A DNA stretch of 64,000 nucleotides, taken from Tolypothrix sp. PCC 7712. Lineage in GTDB: Bacteria > Cyanobacteriota > Cyanobacteriia > Cyanobacteriales > Nostocaceae. Of the stretch, positions 25,880 to 34,953 are shown one piece after another. Each line of letters begins with the position of its first letter. Within the stretch, counting starts at the first letter, position 1. The stretch spans positions 62,001 through 126,000 of the forward strand of contig NZ_CP063786.1 of NCBI RefSeq assembly GCF_025860405.1. The letters run 5' to 3'. The translations under genes and the position numbers were made by a program. A model generated the notes under the pieces. The model saw only the letters and a list, made by a program, of their open reading frames with translations, searched no databases and was not told where the DNA came from.

Positions 25880-26238
25880 CAAACTCAATTCCAACTGAAA
25901 GACAACATCAATTGAAAGTAAATTAAACTAGCACTTTACCAAATTACTTATGAATTATTTTTTAATTCACAAACTATTTAGATTTAGTACAAGTACAGTT
26001 CAACTAAAATACAACTAAAGTACAGTTAATCTCCTGCTAAACTTTACACTTTCATTTGTTACATATTGTCTATGGGCAATGCAAGCACGTTTGCGTATAT
26101 GAGTTCAATTATCTTGAAAAATAACTAATAGAGTAAAAAGCACTATAACAGAAACATATACTCAATAGGGTTGGAATGGCTAGAGAAGAGAAATAGCTTC
26201 TGCTTGCTTCTTTGGGTTGAAGTAATACAAGCACCAAT
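25880..26238. promoter_or_regulatory. Promoter region of the FtsK operon, with direct repeats
   Basis: A non-coding AT-rich stretch ahead of the leftward operon. The decamer AAGTACAGTT occurs at 25991-26000 and AAGTACAGTT again at 26018-26027. Between them are two copies of CAACTAAA (26001-26008 and 26013-26020). The cluster looks like an operator for a dimeric regulator, possibly the MerR-like first gene. A 120-codon ORF here is a shadow of the gene at 26239. Confidence 0.4.
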
Positions 26239-26655
26239 TTAAATTTGAAAATACTGCTGTAAAATCGGGTATAAAGAAGCAGCGATCGCCTCAAACTTAT
26301 CACCATCGGGATAGGGTCTAGCAATTTCCTCCCCGTCTTCGTTCGACCAACTCTGCATGAATGGAGTATACTCAAGCGACAGGATTTCAGTTCGCCACCA
26401 GCCCGATAATGCCAGTTCTCCACTAGACCAAAGCAGCCAAAAATCAACTCTCTTGTTGCGGTAAGAGTCATTTATTGGATTGGAATAGGGGCGATTCTTA
26501 GGAGCGAAATTTTCGGTAAAATAACCTTGAAAATCAATTCTGAGAAAATCTTTTTTAATTTCTGCTATTAATTTAAAGCGAGTATTAGGGTGATGAGCGG
26601 CTGCTATTTTGCTAGCACTAAACTCAAATTCTAAAGGTAGCGCCAATGAACTCAT
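26239..26655 (-). CDS. Hypothetical protein downstream of the GNAT/partner cassette
   Basis: A 138-residue soluble protein, rich in aromatic residues (YFTENFAPKNRPY, VDFWLLWSSGELALSGWW). It looks like a compact beta-rich domain with a C-terminal helix. I do not recognise it. It follows the partner gene by 69 bases on the same strand and may be the last gene of that operon. The other GNAT cassette at 61.5 kb has no copy of it. Confidence 0.55.
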   Translation of the reverse strand: MSSLALPLEFEFSASKIAAAHHPNTRFKLIAEIKKDFLRIDFQGYFTENFAPKNRPYSNPINDSYRNKRVDFWLLWSSGELALSGWWRTEILSLEYTPFMQSWSNEDGEEIARPYPDGDKFEAIAASLYPILQQYFQI

Positions 26656-26724
26656 CAATTAATAACCTTTCTCAAACTACACTTGAAGCATGATGTGAGC
26701 CAAATTGTCCGTAATTTCTTTTAG

Positions 26725-27213
26725 TCAAGCAGATACTCGTTGTATCACTTGCATTCTGACTGCATTTGCCGCAGCAGTTGCAATGTCTTCCCAGTCACTC
26801 TCAACAAGCAGAACTCCAAGCAACTGTCGCAAAATGTCAGAATTTTGGATAAACTCTTCCCTGTACAGATCATTTTGCATCAAGATACCTTCAAGCGTTG
26901 GTAACACAGATACTTCTGGCGATTTTAGTCGAAATAACAAAAGCGATCGCGCAACCACAACCGCAGCTTCTTCTCCCACTCCTAAATTCCACTCGGAGAG
27001 CAGATGGCGGATTTCACGGTTGAGCGAGACACGCAGTTGGGTCATTCTGCCCAGCAAACCAGGATTTTTCAATAATGCACTTATAGCTGTTCCCCAATCC
27101 AACCCGGCTGTCACATCACAGTCAGCCTCGTCCTCGATACGGATTGCTTCTTGAAATGATCCGGAGTGAAATAGTAAATTGATAGCTTCGCCAACAGTCA
27201 TTTCTTCGTTCAT
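26725..27213 (-). CDS. Partner protein of GNAT cassette 1
   Basis: A 162-residue protein with a strong GGAGG before the ATG. It is clearly paralogous to the protein at 62114-62653: both share EAI(N/D)LLF, IRIEDEA(D/N)C, AGLDWG, LRVSLNREIR, LGVG and DDLY/NDLY-EEFI in the same order. All-helical and soluble, with no catalytic motif that I can recognise. In both places it directly follows a GNAT acetyltransferase gene. A role as the cognate partner (substrate, inhibitor or immunity protein) is inferred from the conserved pairing. Confidence 0.7.
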   Translation of the reverse strand: MNEEMTVGEAINLLFHSGSFQEAIRIEDEADCDVTAGLDWGTAISALLKNPGLLGRMTQLRVSLNREIRHLLSEWNLGVGEEAAVVVARSLLLFRLKSPEVSVLPTLEGILMQNDLYREEFIQNSDILRQLLGVLLVESDWEDIATAAANAVRMQVIQRVSA

Positions 27214-27229
27214 TATTTTTCCTCCAGCA

Positions 27230-27784
27230 CTATCGTAATGTGCGGCGCAGCAAACCGTACTCGAAATATGTCATATCTTCGTATTCTTCTTCGGAACCAA
27301 AGTCGATCATGCCTTGATTTTCGTAAAACCGTTCGCTAGAACGTAACGAGTGCAAGCCAACTCTACCACCATATCCCAACTCGATGCTCCTAATTCGGGC
27401 GTATCGCAGCAATGCCGCCCCTACTCCCCTATATCGCGGCGGGCGTTGGATTTCCTTGCGGTTCCACGGAGCTGAGGTGATGTACTGAATATATACTAAT
27501 CGCTGTCCGATAGCCTCTCGCGAACCGTGGAGTTGAGTTTCCACCATCATCAACCCTTGCGTGCAGCCTTCTACTTCGAGAGCGTAACCTTCTTCGTTTT
27601 CATTGTTGCTAATGTAGCCAAGTTTAAATAACCAATCCCAGAATTTATCCTCGGTCTGAAAAACACGCAATTGCTCGCGCCAAAGATTTTCAAAATCATC
27701 AATGTGATTTTGTGCAAGTTCAACAATAACCCCATCAGTTAGTTGATTGGCAATGCCACGATTTAACTGGACTTGTAAACGCAC
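27230..27784 (-). CDS. GNAT-family N-acetyltransferase, cassette 1
   Basis: About 184 residues from a GTG at 27784 (AGGTGA upstream). That start aligns with the paralogue at 61554, which also uses GTG; a longer ORF to 27907 is AT-rich and has no counterpart. The acetyl-CoA-binding motif A is RYRGVGAALLRYARIRSIE, with the RxxGxG signature. The following VGLHSLRSSERFYENQGM is the typical GNAT motif B with the Tyr general-acid position. The N-terminal half has the sequence LAQNHIDDFENLW..LRVF shared with the paralogue. Substrate unknown. Confidence 0.75.
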   Translation of the reverse strand: MRLQVQLNRGIANQLTDGVIVELAQNHIDDFENLWREQLRVFQTEDKFWDWLFKLGYISNNENEEGYALEVEGCTQGLMMVETQLHGSREAIGQRLVYIQYITSAPWNRKEIQRPPRYRGVGAALLRYARIRSIELGYGGRVGLHSLRSSERFYENQGMIDFGSEEEYEDMTYFEYGLLRRTLR

Positions 27785-27882
27785 CAATTCACCTGATAAA
27801 TTAGACTTAACAATCAGACTTATTGTAATATTAAACTTAATCCTTAAAGCTTTATTTTGTGCAACTAGATAAGGAATGGGTA

Positions 27883-28746
27883 TTACGAGATAGTTGTTGT
27901 AATGCAATTTAGCAGTGGTCTACGGTATCTAATATAAGCAGCAGTTGTTAGGCTTTTCTTTCCATCATAATTGATGTAACTATATTCTTCTTGTAATAAT
28001 AGTTTTTCAAAAATATCTAAATTTTTTAATGTTTTGACTTTTTCACTAAAAATTTCTACTTCTTCAAGATACTGTGTGCGAGCATCGGCATTATCTTCAA
28101 GGTATTGAAAAAATTCCCAATCAGTAATAACAAATTCAAACTTACAAACGTTTAAATTGTATGTTGTCACCCATACTTGGCTATATTGCTGCTCGTCTTT
28201 ACCACAATAAGTTTTGTAATAATTCCAAGCTTTTTTGACCTCATTTGCATACCGTTTTCGTGTTGAATTACTTATTATTTGCTCATCATTAATATTAATA
28301 AGAACTAAAATACACGTTATTCCCTCCTCGTCTTTATATTCGCCAGCTACTACTGAACGAATCACGGGAAAAAGCATTGTTGGTTTATTTAATACTTTCA
28401 ATAACCGCTTAATTTCTCGCTCGATTTGTGGTTGTTTCGGCAAATATTTCTTCACTTTACACCCGTTGAGTTCGGGTTTAAATAAGTTAATACAATACTT
28501 TTCTCGTTCGTCCAAGCAGTTGAGTGGAACCTCTTGCCAATAGATACGATGCCTTAGTTTACGGTTGGAGCGAATTAATTGTGGGTATCTGTGGTGAGTT
28601 CTACTAGCCCACCGATTTTTTAGGTTGGTGGCTTGTCCGACATACCACACATAGTCATTAATATCGACAATGACGTAAATTCCCGAACGTTCAGGCAAGT
28701 GATGGCGTTCACTAAAAGTAACGTTAGACCAATCCTTCCAATTCAT
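27883..28746 (-). CDS. GIY-YIG endonuclease-domain protein
   Basis: About 287 residues. The N-terminal ~90 residues form a GIY-YIG domain: GIYVIVDINDYVWYVGQATN carries the GIY...YVG pair, an Arg follows in LKNRW, and the conserved Glu is in LDEREKYCINLF. The remaining ~190 residues have no recognisable fold. GIY-YIG proteins are nickases or homing and restriction enzymes. The ATG at 28746 follows an 8-bp inverted repeat (28758-28778). It lies upstream of the GNAT cassette (98-base gap) and may share its transcript. Confidence 0.7.
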   Translation of the reverse strand: MNWKDWSNVTFSERHHLPERSGIYVIVDINDYVWYVGQATNLKNRWASRTHHRYPQLIRSNRKLRHRIYWQEVPLNCLDEREKYCINLFKPELNGCKVKKYLPKQPQIEREIKRLLKVLNKPTMLFPVIRSVVAGEYKDEEGITCILVLININDEQIISNSTRKRYANEVKKAWNYYKTYCGKDEQQYSQVWVTTYNLNVCKFEFVITDWEFFQYLEDNADARTQYLEEVEIFSEKVKTLKNLDIFEKLLLQEEYSYINYDGKKSLTTAAYIRYRRPLLNCITTTIS

Positions 28747-28757
28747 CACAATATTGC

Positions 28758-28778
28758 GGTAAGTACACCCTACTTACC
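28758..28778 (-). promoter_or_regulatory. 8-bp inverted repeat before the GIY-YIG gene
   Basis: GGTAAGTA (28758-28765) and TACTTACC (28771-28778) are perfect inverted repeats around a 5-base spacer, 12 bases upstream of the ATG. It could be an operator or a 5'-leader hairpin that masks the ribosome site. Confidence 0.4.
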
Positions 28779-28910
28779 TAAAATTCCCATTGCAAAGCAA
28801 TAAAGTAAAACCATACTACGGCAAATCCTGTGACAACATTAACGCAATTAGATAATTAGATTTATACTTAACAAATGACAAATATCTTTTGGTAGCAAAA
28901 ACATAGATTT

Positions 28911-31247
28911 GTGACCAACGAGAAACCAACCGACTACGCTGCCCTAATCCGCGCCGCTAACCAAACTGTTGGGGAACCTCCCGAATGGTTGACTACTGGC
29001 AAACACGTTTACTCCCCTGAATACGGAGTAGGGGAAGTCATGGCATTGTTAGGCAAGCGGTTGATTGTCAAGTTTGTTGAAGAGGTTAACCCGACTCAAT
29101 TTATCAATTGGGAAGAAGCGATCGCCCTTGGCTCAATTCAATCAAGTAACGCCAACTTGGTTTCTTCCACAACATTGCCCAAAGTCACTAACGCGGTAAC
29201 TGCAACAGTTTCCGAACGCATTCAACAAATCCCCCACCTGGCATTTCAGTCTGTAGCTCAAGAATTCATTGCAAGCATCACGGCAGTAGATATCAAAAAT
29301 CCTAACCAAGGGATCGTTCACCCGGTACCCAGCGATTTACCGCCTGCTTTACGTTTAGCATTGCAGAATAACAGTATCGACAGAATTTATTCTCACCAAA
29401 TAGAAGCGCTGACAAAGTTACGTGCTGGGTTTGATCTAAGTATCACCACGCCCACAGCCAGCGGAAAGACACTGTGCTACAACCTCGCTATCCTCGAATC
29501 GTGTATCAAGCAACCGCAAACAACAGCTTTATATATTTTCCCACTTAAGGCATTAGCCCTCGACCAAATGCGAAAGTTGCAATCGCTAGTAAAGGCAATG
29601 CCCAACAACCGCATCAAACTCGCATTAATGACGGGCGATACACCTACATCCGAGCGGCAGCGCTTGTTTATTCCCAATCCACCAAACATCTTGGCAGTCA
29701 GTCCCGACTTATTGCATCACTATCTTTACAATGTGCGGCGGCGAGATGAGGGGGAAGGATGGCGGCAGTTTTTAAGACAATTACGTTACTGTGTAATTGA
29801 CGAAAGCCATACCTATATTGGTGCTTTTGGCGCGCACTTTGCTAATTTGATGCGGCGGCTGAGGTTAGCAGTTGATGCTGTTGGTGGTAATTCCCAAAGA
29901 CTGCAATTTATCTGTTCAAGTGCCACAATTGGCAATCCCCAGGAGATGGCGTTGCGCTTCAGTGGCAGAACTAATCAACCCCAAAGACTACACGTAATTG
30001 AACGTAGTGGTGCTGGTAGTGCAGGACGTACCTTATTATGCCTTGCTCCAAATAGTGCAGCTAATGTTGAAGCTTCCAAGATTGTGATTTCCTGGTTGCA
30101 ACATAAACTCAGTGGCATTGTCTTCTGTAACTCCCGTGCTGCTGTCAAAGGTTTACTAGGGTTAATTCAAAGAGAAACACAACGCCTTGGGCTAGGTTAT
30201 TTAACAAGCAAGGTGGCGGTGTTTTACAGTTCGTTGACAGGCGATCGCCGCCGAGAAATTATTCAAAAACTACAAGCTGGACAAATTAAGGTGATTATTT
30301 CTACTTCTTCTCTAGAAGCAGGAATTGATTTACCCGAGCTAGATTGCTGTTTGCTTCGGGGATTTCCTGGCAGCTTAATGTCATTTTGGCAACGAGTAGG
30401 TCGAGCCGGACGCAAACGGCATGGACTTGTAATTTATCTGCCCTTGGGACAAAATCCCATTGATGTATTCTACGCTCGGCATAGCCAACAGTTACTGTCA
30501 GGAGAAGTTGAGTGTGCTGCTTTTAACCCAGACTATCCAACAATTCTAGGCAAACATTTAGAATGCGGTTGCATAGAAAGTAGTCTGGCTTTAAAGGAAC
30601 TCAATAGCCGTTTTGGAAAAGCCGCCGACGCAGTTGCAGGTTCTCTTCTACAACAAAACAAAATTTTTCTGAGTAACAACGGAAAACTGTGGGGAAGAGG
30701 TTATCCCCACAAAGACATCAATCTCAGAAGCAGCACTCAAACTTCGATTTCCTTAATTGAGAAGCATACAGGCGAAATCTTAGAAACTATGTCACTTCCC
30801 CTTGCCCATCGGGAGGTATTTCCGCAAGCAGTGTATATGATGCAAGATGGGAGCGGCGAGTTAATAGCCTACCGCAGCGAAAGCTTCAACGAAGAGAAAG
30901 GAGAAGCATTACTAGCTTATCTAGGTAAAGAGACAGATTTATTTACTGAAGCTGAGTCAGAACTAAATATCCAACCACTTTCTACACTGGCAGAGTCCAA
31001 GATCATCCCCACCAAAATCAAAGATGCACGGGTTAGATTAACCCTAGTTTGGGGAGAAATTACTAATTCTGTTACGGGTTATCGGTTGATGAAACGCACT
31101 TACGGAATGACTTGTAAAAATCAGCGTTGTGGTAACTACAAAAAACCGCTTGAAGGTAAAACTTGCTCCTTGTGTAGGCATCCTCTAGGGGCAGCTGAAG
31201 TAACAAAACTTCAAAAAGAAGTGGCATTTGAGGAGCCATACGTGTGA
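28911..31247 (+). pseudogene. MrfA/YprA-type DEAD/H helicase, C-terminus lost
   Basis: 778 residues from a GTG. Helicase motifs are complete: motif I TPTASGKT, motif II VIDESH, motif III SSATIG, motif V SSLEAGIDLP, motif VI QRVGRAGR. A zinc-ribbon-like Cys set (CKNQRCGNY..CSLCRHP) lies near residue 745. The family (Hrq1/MrfA, 3'-5' DNA repair helicases) carries a further DUF1998 region with a final Cys cluster. Here the protein stops five bases inside a 536-bp insertion, and a fragment of the missing tail appears at 31779. The motor may still be made, but the conserved C-terminal domain is gone, so I call it a broken gene. Confidence 0.75.
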
Positions 31248-31778
31248 TTTGAAACAAAAAATGAGATTTTAACTCATGATATGCTTCAAAAATGAGTATC
31301 CAGTTTATAGTTCACTTTTAGTATTCGAGTTTTTTTAATAATAATGATTATCGTGTAGAGGATAAAAAGACTGATAGAGGCGACGTTTGTATCAATACTT
31401 CAGCTTGATTATCATTATTATTTAGCTACGATTTGAGGTTAGCGATCGCCCAACAATAGAGCGATCGCTTGGACAATGAAATATTTGGTTTTTACTCAGA
31501 TATCTACTAAAACAAAAGTTTTGAACCATAACATGGGCATTTGAAGCATATTTTGAATTGAAAGTTTAAGTTAGAGCAATTTTTTCAGGGATTTTTTGTG
31601 CAAGTTTTATCCAATTATGTTTTTTCAACTCATTCTCTATTTATGATTCAGAATTTCAACTCTCACTCATGTATGAATGCAAAGTTGAATTTTGTGATTG
31701 GTGCAAAAGCCTGAATTTTCGTTAACTCTTTCTCGATTTATGGTTCAAAAATTTTCCCAAATTATGATTCAAAGGACA
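31243..31778. mobile_element. Non-autonomous element with TGT...ACA ends and repeated 12-bp sites
   Basis: The ends are inverted: TGTGATTTGAAACA at the left and, read from the other strand, TGTCCTTTGAATCA at the right, so the element runs TGT...ACA like Tn7/Mu-type transposons. The 12-mer TTTGAANCATAA (or its complement) recurs at 31248, 31279, 31520, 31540, 31641, 31738 and 31762, mostly near the ends, like TnsB-type binding sites. Inside is a 16-bp inverted repeat (31337-31352 and 31407-31422, one mismatch). It encodes no protein. Flanking pentamers differ (ATACG and GCTAT), so there is no target duplication; a deletion of helicase sequence probably occurred. Confidence 0.6.
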
Positions 31779-31964
31779 GCTATCTTTTCTGACTTGACCA
31801 ATTTCGCTGCTAAAGCATATGCGCTAGCAGCTGAATGTGATTGTGAAGCAGGTTGTCCAAGGTGTTTACATTCAACTGGTTGTCCGCAGCATAATGAAGC
31901 ACTGCATAAAGATTTGGGTTTGTTTTTGTTGGATGCGATAAGCCAAGCAGTGCAGAATACCTAA
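31779..31964 (+). pseudogene. C-terminal remnant of the helicase (DUF1998 Cys cluster)
   Basis: In-frame translation from 31779 reads AIFSDLTNFAAKAYALAAEC and then a Cys cluster CDCEAGCPRCLHSTGCPQHN, which is the conserved end of MrfA-type helicases. An ORF can be drawn from 31698, but its first 27 codons belong to the inserted element. About 100-130 residues that normally link this tail to the helicase body are missing, judged from the family's usual length. Confidence 0.65.
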
Positions 31965-32016
31965 TAGCAATGCCCTCTTTTTATGTAAAAATTACTCATA
32001 ATAAATTTGGAGTATT

Positions 32017-32868
32017 TTATCTTTTAAAAAATAACAACATCCCATGTGGATTATTTAAAGATACATCTTTATTGCACTTGTGATTCTCCGATTCATCACC
32101 TTGTAAATCCTGATTTGAAAGTGAGTACACGTCAGTTGCAACAAGCTGATATCCTTGACTAATTAAATAACCAACTAATTTATCAGGTATTACATGAGAT
32201 GCACCGTAACTTGGTAATAAATTATGTTCAATTTTATCCTTGTCTGAAATATTTAATTGCACAATACCTGTACGACACAATATATTAAAATCAATCGATT
32301 TAACTAAGCCACTTGTAATAATTTCAATTGAATTTAATTCCATTGCCAGTTGCTCTATACTTGCAAAATTCCGCGACCACGGGTTGCCCATTAAAAATAG
32401 GCGTATCGATATTGCCTCTGGTTGTACTTTCACAATATCAAGTAATGTTCTCGTAACTGTATGTGGTTGTAAGTAATCTAACACTCCATGAACTGAGACT
32501 AGCCGTATGCTATTAGGAGCGTAAAGTTTTGTCAGTTCAAGTTCTGCTAAATTGCGATCGCAAAAATAATTTAACTGTAGATTTGGGTATTGGCTGCGTA
32601 AAGCTAAAAACTTTTCTGGTGGATTAGTAGCAATGTCGTAACAGTCGATTGTCGGAAGTTGGTAGCGCGTTAGGTCAACTCCTTCAAAACCAAAAAAAAC
32701 TTCTCGCTCGGCAAAACCTGCACCCAAAATAGCTACACTACCACCTTTACCTGAAAGAATCGCTTCCCAAGTCAGAGGATAAACATTAGGAGTAAGCTCC
32801 AAAAGCCTAGCTTTACTAATCTCTAGGATATTGCCACTGCCTTTGTTTTCTAGGAATCTTACTGCCAT
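32017..32868 (-). CDS. Putative SAM-dependent methyltransferase-like protein
   Basis: A 283-residue protein with GAGG before the ATG. The central part suggests a Rossmann-fold methyltransferase: VAILGAGFAERE (motif-I-like Gly-rich loop), an acidic residue at the end of the next strand (IDCYDIA), and a strand-helix pair LVSVHGVLDYLQPHTVTRTL like the D-L-Y/hydrophobic motif IV region of CheR/Leu-carboxyl methyltransferases. The match is weak. It is the last of three leftward genes (gaps of 14 and 20 bases). Confidence 0.5.
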   Translation of the reverse strand: MAVRFLENKGSGNILEISKARLLELTPNVYPLTWEAILSGKGGSVAILGAGFAEREVFFGFEGVDLTRYQLPTIDCYDIATNPPEKFLALRSQYPNLQLNYFCDRNLAELELTKLYAPNSIRLVSVHGVLDYLQPHTVTRTLLDIVKVQPEAISIRLFLMGNPWSRNFASIEQLAMELNSIEIITSGLVKSIDFNILCRTGIVQLNISDKDKIEHNLLPSYGASHVIPDKLVGYLISQGYQLVATDVYSLSNQDLQGDESENHKCNKDVSLNNPHGMLLFFKR

Positions 32869-32882
32869 AAAACCTCACTATA

Positions 32883-33683
32883 TTATGAAATAACCTTGGG
32901 ACGGCTGATTGGTGTAATGTCCTTACCTTCACCCAAACGGTACACTTCCCTATACCCGCATATATCAATCTCAAAAAACCTATAGCTCGTAGTAAACTTT
33001 GCCCATGCTGCTAAAGGATTAGTCTTGGGCAGATTTGTCGTTGCCTGGTAAGTGATTTCAAAACCTGTGCTACCATCTTGCTTAAACTTCTGTATAAAAA
33101 TCTGGTAGTCTCTAGCGTGCCAAAAATCTGTGGTTCGACGACGCACTACATCTTGTGAGTCAGAACTCATAGCCCGTGCTGCCGACGCGGACACGATCAA
33201 TTGAAAATTGTCAGACATTCGCGTTAGAGCAAGTTTCTTGTCTGGGTTTGAAAATAGTTTATCAACAATTGGTCTGAGTTCAGGGTACAAAAAAGTTTCG
33301 GCAATGTAAAAGCCTGAAGATTCGTAGATATTATCCTCAAAGTAGCGATCGCTTCCGGCAAGTGCATCAGATTTAAAACGAACCGACTTTTGTAAGCTCG
33401 CAAAAATTAAGTCTTCGTATAACTTCTGCTGCGATGCTGGCGTTGCTGCAAGAATTTTAAATGCAGATCCGCGCATCCCCTGAATTCCAATCAAAGCACA
33501 GGTACAGTTGAGAGACGCTGCCCACGTCGCTAGAAATTTTCGATAGTTAGTATAAAGTATTAATGCTTCCTGATAGTCAGGAGCTTTAATTTTGAGTAAA
33601 TGCTTTACTGGGTTCGGCTTAATCTCCCATCCAGGTCTAGATAATAAAGTCCACAATGTTGAGGAATCTTCAATGGCATCCAT
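32883..33683 (-). CDS. Hypothetical protein of the 32-34.6 kb operon
   Basis: A 266-residue soluble protein, not recognised. The first ~60 residues are a helical segment, the middle is mixed, and the C-terminal ~80 residues are rich in aromatic residues and strands (GFEITYQATTNLPKTNPL, SYRFFEIDICGYREVY). GGGGAT stands ahead of the ATG. It lies between the RHH-like and methyltransferase-like genes; the spacing suggests a single operon. Confidence 0.55.
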   Translation of the reverse strand: MDAIEDSSTLWTLLSRPGWEIKPNPVKHLLKIKAPDYQEALILYTNYRKFLATWAASLNCTCALIGIQGMRGSAFKILAATPASQQKLYEDLIFASLQKSVRFKSDALAGSDRYFEDNIYESSGFYIAETFLYPELRPIVDKLFSNPDKKLALTRMSDNFQLIVSASAARAMSSDSQDVVRRRTTDFWHARDYQIFIQKFKQDGSTGFEITYQATTNLPKTNPLAAWAKFTTSYRFFEIDICGYREVYRLGEGKDITPISRPKVIS

Positions 33684-33703
33684 GCATTTATCCCCGAAGC
33701 TTA

Positions 33704-34648
33704 TTAATGACAGTTATTTGTCTGTCCGTTCCTGTCAAATCTCATGCGGGATATGAGTTCCTTCAGATGCGCTGGGTCTACACCAAACCTATGAGCAATG
33801 TCATACTCCTCATCTTCAGTTGGCGGTGCATTTAGTGTCAGTAAATGCTCCAAAAACGGTTGTGACCCCCCTAAAGGCAAACCATCATCTGTAAAAGGTA
33901 ACCTATGTTCGTGCATTGGCTGATCAAATACCGCAGGGCGGGTATTTTGTAGCCACGCTCCAACCTCACCAGGTTTTGGCGGATCTATCCCCAATCGCTC
34001 ACATTCTTCTAATAACTCATTTGATAATTGAGATTCTATTGTGGAGAGGCTGTGCGATCGCTCCACCAAATCTTGTAACCATTCCTGTAGTTTTCCTGTC
34101 TCTGGTAACTGCAAACCCAGCGTCTGACAAGCAGCTACAAACTCTTGCCCAATAATAGCTTCCCGATGCAAATTTCTCAAAAATGCAGCATACTCATCTT
34201 CTGATAGTACATTAAGCTGCTGCTGAAAAAACTTCTGAATTTCTCGACTTAAGCGAAATATACGTGATGCCCGAAAATCATTATCTTTCCTGATCCCCTC
34301 AATATCACCCAAACCAAGGGAGAGATGATCTACAAACCAAACCCCCATCTGACCCACTTCAGGTACAGGTAAACCCAAGGATTCGCACGCAAATATCAGT
34401 TCTATACCCAAAGAGGTATAGCCCGAAAACATCTGCTCCAAATTACCCGGTTGAGGAACTGGTTTACCACTTTTTTGAGCTAGGTCAACTAAATCCAAAC
34501 CCAAATCAACTAAACGCCTTAGAGTTTTTGCTAAAGTGCCACCCAATATCGGCAGTACATCATCTACCTTTTGCCGCACACCGGGTGCAAGGGTAAAGGA
34601 TACCCGGTCAGTATCCCCTCCAGAAAAGCGTTCGCGCTGATTTGACAC
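33704..34648 (-). CDS. Repeat protein with RHH-like N-terminus
   Basis: A 314-residue protein from a GTG. Residues ~14-55 (DRVSFTLAPGVRQKVDDVLP, then GTLAKTLRRLVDLGLDLV) fit a ribbon-helix-helix DNA-binding pattern. A motif of the form C-x-x-LG(L/I)-x-x-P-x-x-G-x-x-x-x-W(L/F) recurs three times (ACESLGLPVPEVGQMGVW, ACQTLGLQLPETGKLQEW, ECERLGIDPPKPGEVGAW), with a fourth weaker copy (AQKSGKPVPQPGNLEQMF). The function of the repeats is unknown. First gene of the leftward operon; it faces a cluster of ATCACTAA sites, which may be its operators. Confidence 0.6.
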   Translation of the reverse strand: MSNQRERFSGGDTDRVSFTLAPGVRQKVDDVLPILGGTLAKTLRRLVDLGLDLVDLAQKSGKPVPQPGNLEQMFSGYTSLGIELIFACESLGLPVPEVGQMGVWFVDHLSLGLGDIEGIRKDNDFRASRIFRLSREIQKFFQQQLNVLSEDEYAAFLRNLHREAIIGQEFVAACQTLGLQLPETGKLQEWLQDLVERSHSLSTIESQLSNELLEECERLGIDPPKPGEVGAWLQNTRPAVFDQPMHEHRLPFTDDGLPLGGSQPFLEHLLTLNAPPTEDEEYDIAHRFGVDPAHLKELISRMRFDRNGQTNNCH

Positions 34649-34953
34649 ACGTTTTTTGAACTTGGTTTATCTAGGTTTCTCTTCAGTTTATAGAAACAAC
34701 AGGGTGTTTAGTTACAAATATTAACTTTTATATCAAAACCCATATCACTACAACAACTAAATGACTTGCCCTCAATAAACCCTTTGAATTTAGTGATGTA
34801 CTAAATTCAAATAGTGCATCACTAAATATTAAATAATATTAAGTTAATACATCACTAACTTTGCGAATCGGTAAACTTTACCTAAAAAGCACAAAACAAG
34901 GGCTTGAGATAAATCAAGCTAACTCGGTAAAAATCCTGTAAGAGTTAATAAAG
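34649..34953. promoter_or_regulatory. Divergent regulatory region with TTAGTGAT/ATCACTAA sites
   Basis: The region lies between the leftward RHH-like gene and the rightward HTH-like gene. ATTTAGTGATG (34788-34798) and CATCACTAAAT (34817-34827) are perfect inverted repeats with an 18-base spacer, and CATCACTAA recurs at 34850-34858. A related ATCACTA is at 34744-34750. The arrangement looks like an operator set controlling both directions. Confidence 0.5.

Noticed and set aside
26109..26471. 120-codon leftward ORF
   Set aside because: Out-of-frame shadow of the gene at 26239-26655.
31441..31468. GCGATCGC pair as a specific site of the TGT...ACA element
   Set aside because: This is the HIP1 octamer, abundant throughout cyanobacterial DNA, and appears many times in the window.
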